Assembly: GCA_963729295.1 (NCBI GenBank)
Contig: CAVSNJ010000020.1
Location: 310,001-374,000, forward strand
Length of the DNA: 64,000 nt
DNA from: DATJLY01 sp963729295
GTDB lineage: Bacteria; Pseudomonadota; Alphaproteobacteria; ATCC43930; CGMCC-115725
Direction of reading: 5' to 3'
Shown in pieces: positions 58,186 to 64,000 of the stretch. The notes beneath the pieces are model-generated. The model was not told where the DNA came from and did no database searches. It was given only the letters and a program-made list of their open reading frames with translations. The position numbers and the translations under genes are program-made. The stretch's first letter is position 1, and each line of letters opens with the position of its first letter.

Positions 58186-58937
58186 GCGCGATCACGCTCG
58201 ACGGCGTCGGCAAGCTCTTCGGAGGTGTCGTCGCCGTCGCCGACCTTTCGCTTGTGGTCGCGCCGCGGCGGTTGACCGGGCTCATCGGTCCGAACGGCGC
58301 TGGCAAGACCACCGTCGTCAATCTCGTCACGGGCATCGTCCCGGCAACCCGCGGGCGCGTCAGCGTCGGCGCGCACGACATCACCGAGGCGGCGCCCGAG
58401 GCGATCGCCCGCCTCGGCATCGCGCGCACGTTCCAGAACATCCGCCTGCTGCACGACGCCTCGGTGCTCGATAACGTGATGGTCGGATTTCATCGCCACG
58501 AAGAGACGTCGATGGCCGCCAATCTCCTGGGGTTGCGCTCGGCCTGGCGCGAGCGCGCCCGGTTCCGTGCCCGCGCGATGGTGCTCCTCGATCGGTTCGG
58601 CATGATGCGATTCGCGGCCGCACGCGCCAATTCGTTGTCCTACGGCCATCAGCGGCGCGTCGAGATGATGCGGGCGGTCGCGACCGGACCCGATTTCCTG
58701 CTGCTCGACGAGCCGGTCGCCGGCATGAACGAAGTCGAGGCCGACGAGATCGGCGCGATCCTGAGGGCGCTCGTCGCCGACGGCATCGGCATTTTGCTGA
58801 TCGAGCACAATGTCGGCTTCGTGACGAAACTGTGCTCGACGATCTATGTCATGAACACCGGCCGCCTCATCGCGCAGGGAAGCGCCGACGAAGTGACGCG
58901 CGACCCCGCCGTCATCGAAGCCTATCTCGGCGCGTGA
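58182..58937 (+). CDS. livG: Liv-type ABC ATPase LivG (second system)
   Basis: 251 residues. Walker A is GPNGAGKTTVVNLVTGIV, then LGIARTFQNIRLLHDASVLD (LivG pattern), signature-like LSYGHQRRVEMMRAV, Walker B FLLLDEPVAGMNEVEAD and switch LLIEHNVGFVTKL. ATG 58182 overlaps the livM stop. LivF follows after 5 bp. Confidence 0.92.
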   Translation: MSAITLDGVGKLFGGVVAVADLSLVVAPRRLTGLIGPNGAGKTTVVNLVTGIVPATRGRVSVGAHDITEAAPEAIARLGIARTFQNIRLLHDASVLDNVMVGFHRHEETSMAANLLGLRSAWRERARFRARAMVLLDRFGMMRFAAARANSLSYGHQRRVEMMRAVATGPDFLLLDEPVAGMNEVEADEIGAILRALVADGIGILLIEHNVGFVTKLCSTIYVMNTGRLIAQGSADEVTRDPAVIEAYLGA

Positions 58938-58942
58938 GAGCC

Positions 58943-59692
58943 ATGCTCGAGATCGCCAACGTCACTACGACCTATGACGGCATCGTCGCGGTGCGGAACG
59001 CGAGCCTTGCCGTACGCGAGGGACAGACGGTCTCGCTCATCGGCTCGAACGGCGCGGGGAAATCGACGCTGCTCAACACGGTGAGCGGCATCCTGCGGCC
59101 GCGCAGCGGGCGGCTCCTGTTCGAAGGCGCAGACATCACGCGCGTGCCGCCGCACATGATCTCGCGCCGCGGCCTGCTCCATGTTCCGGAGGGGCGCCGG
59201 GTGCTCGGGCCGCTTTCGGTGCTGGAGAATCTGATCCTCGGCCGGCTTGCCGCGCGCGGGCGGCATGCACCGGCGGGCGACGACGATCTCGAGCGCGTGT
59301 TCGCGCTCTTTCCCATCCTACGCGAGCGCCAGGCGCTTGCGGCCGGCCAATTGAGCGGCGGCGAACAGCAGATGCTGGCGCTCGGCCGCGCGCTCATGGG
59401 CCGGCCGCGCCTGCTGCTGCTCGACGAGCCGAGCCTCGGGCTTGCGCCGACACTGGTGAACCAGGTCTTCGCCACGCTCGAACTGCTGCATCGCGAGGGA
59501 TTGACCATCCTTCTCGTCGAGCAGAACGCGCGCCGCGCGCTCGAATTCACCGACTATACCTACGTGATCGATCAGGGCGAGATCGTGCGCGAAGGGAAAA
59601 GCGCATCCTTGCGCGACGACCCCGCCGTGATTGCACATTATCTCGGCGCCGCGCATGATCGCGCGGGCAAAGGAAGCGGGGCTCGACCCTGA
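58943..59692 (+). CDS. livF: Liv-type ABC ATPase LivF (second system)
   Basis: 249 residues from ATG 58943 (MLEIANVTTTYDGIVAVRNA). Walker A is GSNGAGKSTLLNTVSGIL, then MISRRGLLHVPEGRRVLGPL, signature LSGGEQQMLALGRAL, Walker B LLLLDEPSLGLAP and LLVEQNARRALEF. A start further upstream inside livG is not used. Confidence 0.92.
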   Translation: MLEIANVTTTYDGIVAVRNASLAVREGQTVSLIGSNGAGKSTLLNTVSGILRPRSGRLLFEGADITRVPPHMISRRGLLHVPEGRRVLGPLSVLENLILGRLAARGRHAPAGDDDLERVFALFPILRERQALAAGQLSGGEQQMLALGRALMGRPRLLLLDEPSLGLAPTLVNQVFATLELLHREGLTILLVEQNARRALEFTDYTYVIDQGEIVREGKSASLRDDPAVIAHYLGAAHDRAGKGSGARP

Positions 59693-59714
59693 GCGAACAA
59701 GGAGGGAGACGGCG

Positions 59715-60839
59715 ATGCGAAGAACGGCGATCCTGGCGGCGACGCTGACGGCGGCATTGGCGGCCGGCGGTGCCCGCGCGGACGAGGTGACGCTCGGTGC
59801 CGAAGTCGCGCTGACGGGACCCATGGCGTCCTTCATCGGCCCCAACATGCGCGCGGCCTTCGAGGTCGCGATCGAGCGCATCAACAGCATGAAGCTTGCC
59901 GGCAACAATACCGTGAAACTCCTCGTCGAGGACGTGGCAAGCGACAAATCGCAAGTGATCGCGGTCACGACCAGGTTCGCCACCGTCGACAAGGTGATGG
60001 CGATCCTGGGCCCGGCGACCACCGTGCTGGGCGCCGCGGCGGCGCCCGTCGCCAACAATCTCGCGACGCCGATCATCGCGATCGCTTATGCCAACGACAT
60101 CGTCAAGAACAACCCGTGGGCCTACCGCGCCTATATGCAGGCGGAAGCATCGTCGAAATCGATCGCCGCCTTCTCGCTCGATCGCCTCAAGGTCAAGTCG
60201 GCCGTGCTGGTGTTCGATCGCGGCAACGACGCATCGAAGGAAATCGACGACGATCTGCGCGCGCGCCTCACCGCGGGCGGCGTCAAGATCCTTGCCGACG
60301 AGGGCACGCAGCAGGGCGACACGGATTTCGGGCCGCTTGCGACCAAGATCGTCGCCCTCAACCCGGACATGCTCTTTCTCGCCACGACGCCCGAGATCGG
60401 CGCCAACGTCATCATCCAGGCGCGCCAGGCTGGGCTCGCGCCCGAGACGAAACTGATCGGGATCGGCAACCTCGCCTCGCCCGCCTTTGCCCATACCGGC
60501 GGCAAGGCGGTTTGGGGTACCTATTACACGTCGGATTATTTCGCCGGGCTCCCGACCGAGGAAAACAAGGATTTCGTCGCGGCCTATCGGCAAAAGATGC
60601 AAACCGATCCCGACGTCTTCGCGGCCGGCGCCTACACGGCGGCGATGATCGTCGCGCACGCCATCAAGGAAGCGGGCGACCATCCGACGCGCGAGAAGAT
60701 TCGCGACGCGATCGGGCACACTGCCGATTTTCCGACCGTGCTCGGCACGGGAAAGATGACGATCGACCAGAGCCACGCGACGACCTACGACCTCGCCATG
60801 CTGCAGCTCGTCGACGGCGCGAACGTACTTGCGAAATAA
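59715..60839 (+). CDS. Periplasmic binding protein of second Liv-type importer
   Basis: 374 residues from ATG 59715, 14 bases after GGAGGG. Signal peptide MRRTAILAATLTAALAAGGA (cleavage after ARA), then a peripla_BP_6 domain: EVTLGAEVALTGPMASFIGP, MRAAFEVAIERINS, PVANNLATPIIAIAYANDIV and QQGDTDFGPLATKIVALNPD. Ligand not predictable; the linked LLM monooxygenase suggests an organic acid. Last gene of the operon. Confidence 0.9.
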   Translation: MRRTAILAATLTAALAAGGARADEVTLGAEVALTGPMASFIGPNMRAAFEVAIERINSMKLAGNNTVKLLVEDVASDKSQVIAVTTRFATVDKVMAILGPATTVLGAAAAPVANNLATPIIAIAYANDIVKNNPWAYRAYMQAEASSKSIAAFSLDRLKVKSAVLVFDRGNDASKEIDDDLRARLTAGGVKILADEGTQQGDTDFGPLATKIVALNPDMLFLATTPEIGANVIIQARQAGLAPETKLIGIGNLASPAFAHTGGKAVWGTYYTSDYFAGLPTEENKDFVAAYRQKMQTDPDVFAAGAYTAAMIVAHAIKEAGDHPTREKIRDAIGHTADFPTVLGTGKMTIDQSHATTYDLAMLQLVDGANVLAK

Positions 60840-60875
60840 TCGGGGATTGGCGTGGGTCGGACGATCCGCTTCGCG

Positions 60876-62048
60876 TCAGTGGCCCGACCCGGCGCTTGCC
60901 GGCGGCTGAGCCCGAACCGCCGTTCCGTTGGTCAGCGAGTCCGAGGGATCGAGGATCACCTCGTCGCTCGCATCGAGGCCGGAGACGACTTCGAGCTTGG
61001 TGCCATAGTCGCGCCCGACGGCGATCGGCACGAGCTCCGCTATCCCGTTCCGTACGACCGCGACGCGGAGCCCTTCCTTGCGGAAGATGACGGCTTCCGC
61101 CGGCACCGTGACGCTCGCGGCGCGCGCGTTCGTCGGCAGCGCGAGATGGACGAACGCATAGGCGCCCGGTAGCAGCCGGCCATCCTGGTTGTCGACGTCC
61201 ACCTCGACCGTCAGCGCCCGCGAGCTCGGATCGATGGCATCGGTGCTGCGGACGACCGTGCCGTGGAAGGACACGCCCGGGAACTCGTCGAGCGTGACGC
61301 TCGCCTCGGCGCCGATATGGACCGAGCGCGTATAGATCTCGGGGACGGCGGTGAAAATGCGGACCTGGTCGATCGCCGAGAGGTGGAACAGCTCGCGTCC
61401 CAAGGAGGCGGCGCCGGCGTCGATGAGCGCGCCGACATCGGTGTTGCGGGCGGTGATGATGCCGTCGAACGGCGCATATACTTTTTCATAGGATTGCAGC
61501 CGTTGGAGGCGCGAGACGTCGGCCTCTTTCGATGTGACGATCGTCTTGTCGGCCTCGTAGGCGCCGAACGTGGTGTCGCGCTCTTGTCCCGATACCCAGT
61601 GTTTGTCGAACAGCGTCTGGTCGCGCTTCCAGGTGCTCTCGGCGAGCGCAAGGTTCGCCTGCGCAGTGGCCAGGTCGGCGCTCGCCTGATGCAATTGTTC
61701 GTCGACCTCCGGCGTTTCGATCTCGGCCAGCAGGTCGCCGCGCTTGACGTGCGCGCCGATGTCGAAATGCCACTGCCGCAGATATCCGCTCGTACGGGCA
61801 TAGATCGGCGTGTCCGCATAAGCCTGGACGTTGCCCGGCAGGACGAGCATCTGCTCGGGCGGGCTGCCTTCGGGATGGATCACGTTCACGTTCGGGATCG
61901 CGGCCGCTTCGGTGATGTGCGCCAACGCGGTCTCGGCGGCCGCCCGCCCGCGGATGCCGCGATAGATTCCGACCGCGACGACCAAAATCGCGACGGCGAG
62001 CACGATCATGCCGAGCCGTGACATTGGCGAGGAGGATTTAGACGGCAT
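60876..62048 (-). CDS. RND efflux periplasmic adaptor (HlyD/AcrA family)
   Basis: 390 residues from ATG 62048, overlapping the permease stop by one base (TAATG). N-terminal membrane anchor LGMIVLAVAILVVAVGIYRG, lipoyl halves QAYADTPIYARTSGYLRQWH and YEKVYAPFDGIITARNTDVG separated by a short coiled-coil (VDEQLHQASADLATAQANLA), then beta-barrel SVHIGAEASVTLDEFPGVSF and membrane-proximal domain. It bridges the RND permease to an outer-membrane channel. A much longer upstream frame is antisense-like and not used. Confidence 0.9.
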   Translation of the reverse strand: MPSKSSSPMSRLGMIVLAVAILVVAVGIYRGIRGRAAAETALAHITEAAAIPNVNVIHPEGSPPEQMLVLPGNVQAYADTPIYARTSGYLRQWHFDIGAHVKRGDLLAEIETPEVDEQLHQASADLATAQANLALAESTWKRDQTLFDKHWVSGQERDTTFGAYEADKTIVTSKEADVSRLQRLQSYEKVYAPFDGIITARNTDVGALIDAGAASLGRELFHLSAIDQVRIFTAVPEIYTRSVHIGAEASVTLDEFPGVSFHGTVVRSTDAIDPSSRALTVEVDVDNQDGRLLPGAYAFVHLALPTNARAASVTVPAEAVIFRKEGLRVAVVRNGIAELVPIAVGRDYGTKLEVVSGLDASDEVILDPSDSLTNGTAVRAQPPASAGSGH

Positions 62049-64000
62049 TACGCCTCGTCCGCCTTTGGCGCGGCGCGGTGATGCAGCAGGCTGAAGACGC
62101 ACGGCACGAAAACCAGGGTCGCCACCGTGGCAAGGATCAATCCGCCGATCACGGCGCGGCCGAGCGGCGCGTTCTCCTCGCCGCCTTCGCCCAATCCGAT
62201 CGCCATCGGGATCATGCCGATGATCATCGCCAGCGCGGTCATGAGGACGGGGCGAAGCCGCGTGAAGGCCGCCTCGATCGACGCCTGCACGGCATCGCCG
62301 TGTGCGGCAAGCCGCTCGCGGGCGAACGAGACGACGAGGATGCTGTTCGCGGTGGCGACGCCCATGCACATGATGGCGCCCATCAGCGCCGGAACGCTCA
62401 AGGTCGTGTGCGTGAGGAACAAGAACAGCACGATGCCCGCGAGCGCCGCCGGAAGCGCCGTGATGATGATGAACGGATCGAGCCAGGACTGGAAGTTCAC
62501 GACGATCAGCAGATAGACCAGCACGATCGAGAAGGCGAGGCCGGCGAGCAGATTGATATAGGAATTGCGCATTGTATCGATCTGCCCGCGCACGGTGAGG
62601 AAGCTGCCACGCGGCAGTTGCGCGCGGCTCTGGTCGACGATGCGGGTGATGTCCCGGCCGACGGCGCCGAGATCGCGATCTTGGACGGAGGCGTAGATGT
62701 CGATGACGCGCCGGATGTTGTAGTGCGAGAGGACCTGCATCTCGCTGGTGCGGGTGATCGTCGCCATGTTGCCGAGAATCTGGTCGCCGTGGCCGCCGGC
62801 GGCGCTTATGGGAATGTTCGCGATGTTCTGAAGGGACTGCATGTCGTACTGCGGCGCCTGGGCGATGAGGCTGTAGTTTACGCCGTTCTGCGGGTTCAGG
62901 AAGAACATCGGCGTGACCTGGTTGCTGCCGCTCAGGACGTTGAGGACGCTGTTCGCCACGTCGCGCTCGCTGAGGCCGCTTTGCGCCGCCTTGGTGCGGT
63001 CGACCGCGATGCTGAACGCCGGATAGTCGAACTCCTGCTGAATGCGCGCGTCGACGATGCCCGGCACCTGCCGCACCTCGTTCAGCATCCGATCGGCGAC
63101 CTGCCGGTTGCCCTCGAGATCGGATCCGTCGATCTGGATATCGATCGGCGCGGGGATGCCGAAATTCAGGATCTGGCTCACGATGTCGGCGGGCAGGAAG
63201 TAGAACGTGACGCCGGGGAAGGCGCGCGGCAGGTCCTGGCGCAGCAGGCGCACATAGTCCGCGGTCGGCCGGTGGTCCGGCCGGAGCGCGATCATGATGT
63301 CGGCGTCGGCGGCGCCGATCAGGCCCGAGGTCGAATACATGAAATTGATGGTGCTGTAGGGGAGCCCGATATCGTCGAGGATGCTCGCGATCTCGCCCTT
63401 CGGCAGCGCGCGACGGACGTAATCCTCGATCTGGTCGGTGAGATTGGCGGTCTCCTCGATGCGCGTTCCCGACTTCGCCCTGAGGTGGAGGATCATCTGG
63501 CCGTTATCGGTGTTCGGGAAGAAATCCTGGCCGAGCCACGGCGCGAGCAGGAAGGCGGCGAGACAGGCCACGAAGAACGCCGGAATGAACACGGCTCGCC
63601 GCGCGATGAGCCCGGTCAAACGCTCGCGGTACCAGGCGCGAAAGCCGACGAACCCGCGCTCGAACGCCTGCTGCGCCCGCACGAGCGGATTGCGCGAGGG
63701 CGGCCCGCCATGCGCCTTGAGCTTCAGGAGATACATGGCCAGCGTCGCAACGAGCGTCCGCGACAGGACATAAGACCACAACATCGCGAACACGACCGCC
63801 TCGGCGAGCGGCACGAATAGATATTTCGCGACGCCATTCAGGAAGAACATCGGCAGGAACACGACGCAGATACAAAGCGTCGCGACCAGCGACGGCACCG
63901 CGATCTGCGCCGCGCCATCGACAATGGCGGCCTTCAAGTCGCTCGATTCTTCGATATGGCGCTCGATGTTCTCGATCGTCACCGTGGCGTTGTCGACGAG
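62048..64000 (-). CDS. RND efflux permease (HAE1/AcrB-MdtB family), 5' end outside window
   Basis: 650 codons of an about 1040-residue proton-driven pump; the start lies beyond position 64000. The visible N-terminal edge LVDNATVTIENIERHIEESS is the conserved VDNA(I/V)VVxEN helix 4 motif with its Asp. Further blocks are ATLCICVVFLPMFFLNGVAK, YVLSRTLVATLAMYLL, GQDFFPNTDNGQMILHLRAK, the substrate-loop region QVTPMFFLNPQNGVNYSLIA, VNFQSWLDPFIIITALPAAL, SVPALMGAIMCMGVATANSI and TALAMIIGMIPMAIGLGEGGE. Co-expressed with the adaptor downstream. Confidence 0.93.
   Translation of the reverse strand, partial: LVDNATVTIENIERHIEESSDLKAAIVDGAAQIAVPSLVATLCICVVFLPMFFLNGVAKYLFVPLAEAVVFAMLWSYVLSRTLVATLAMYLLKLKAHGGPPSRNPLVRAQQAFERGFVGFRAWYRERLTGLIARRAVFIPAFFVACLAAFLLAPWLGQDFFPNTDNGQMILHLRAKSGTRIEETANLTDQIEDYVRRALPKGEIASILDDIGLPYSTINFMYSTSGLIGAADADIMIALRPDHRPTADYVRLLRQDLPRAFPGVTFYFLPADIVSQILNFGIPAPIDIQIDGSDLEGNRQVADRMLNEVRQVPGIVDARIQQEFDYPAFSIAVDRTKAAQSGLSERDVANSVLNVLSGSNQVTPMFFLNPQNGVNYSLIAQAPQYDMQSLQNIANIPISAAGGHGDQILGNMATITRTSEMQVLSHYNIRRVIDIYASVQDRDLGAVGRDITRIVDQSRAQLPRGSFLTVRGQIDTMRNSYINLLAGLAFSIVLVYLLIVVNFQSWLDPFIIITALPAALAGIVLFLFLTHTTLSVPALMGAIMCMGVATANSILVVSFARERLAAHGDAVQASIEAAFTRLRPVLMTALAMIIGMIPMAIGLGEGGEENAPLGRAVIGGLILATVATLVFVPCVFSLLHHRAAPKADEA

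Noticed and set aside
1..64000. CRISPR arrays, rRNA genes, intact insertion sequences, phage structural genes
   Set aside because: No regularly spaced short repeats, rRNA sequence, complete transposase or capsid/tail proteins could be seen.

Overview
The window is GC-rich, densely coded DNA. Gene content (RpoD-type sigma factor, NasT, Liv-type ABC importers, phosphoketolase, dodecin, molybdenum hydroxylase, gentisate dioxygenase) suggests a metabolically versatile, probably soil-dwelling alphaproteobacterium. The taxon cannot be fixed from the sequence alone. All calls are by eye from sequence and translated protein; no search was run.

Layout. (1) 1-310: the 3' end of rpoD and a CAT-anticodon tRNA. 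(2) 259-7480: a 7.2-kb integrative island in the 3' half of that tRNA, bounded by a 52-bp direct repeat. It carries a tyrosine recombinase, an excisionase-like protein, a DUF4143 ATPase and a cargo operon (TetR regulator, MFS pump, SnoaL-like protein, alpha/beta hydrolase) with two matching operator sites. (3) 7.6-14.2 kb: a beta-propeller protein with a large regulator, a DUF899 protein, a small membrane protein and an EmrAB-type pump. (4) 14.4-20.2 kb: nitrite assimilation (nirC-nirA-CysJ-like reductase-siroheme synthase domain). It is preceded by a sigma-54 promoter, three tandem hexaloop hairpins and a U-tract hairpin, with the ANTAR regulator nasT just upstream. (5) 20.3-27.4 kb: a carbon/stress block (dodecin, glucoamylase-like protein, phosphoketolase, zinc alcohol dehydrogenase) containing remnants of an ABC binding protein, a Rieske/FAD reductase and acetate kinase. 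(6) 27.5-32.1 kb: a complete Liv importer (KGFHM order). (7) 32.3-44.8 kb: an aromatic or N-heterocycle degradation locus with a three-subunit molybdenum hydroxylase, two FAD hydroxylases, two acyl-CoA-dehydrogenase-fold monooxygenases, gentisate 1,2-dioxygenase and a frameshifted solute-binding protein. (8) 44.9-52.2 kb: an MFS pump, then a periplasmic copper module (multicopper oxidase, LVIVD-repeat protein, CopC, CopD); the oxidase and CopD each end in a CusF-like copper-binding domain. (9) 52.2-60.8 kb: an amidohydrolase, a DrrAB-type ABC exporter, a luciferase-like monooxygenase and a second Liv importer (HMGFK). (10) 60.9-64.0 kb: an RND pump (adaptor plus permease, the latter cut by the window edge).

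The most informative signal is the nir leader. A canonical -24/-12 promoter places the transcript start about 3 nt before the first of three hairpins, and every hexaloop has A at position 1 and G at position 4. The transcript then meets a U6 tract about 200 nt before nirC. This predicts RpoN-driven initiation plus NasT (ANTAR) antitermination. Other points are the tRNA-borne island with matching arm-site repeats at both ends, the copper module, a 215-nt near-identical tract shared by two divergent hydroxylase paralogues, and a cluster of internally deleted genes around 20-24 kb.
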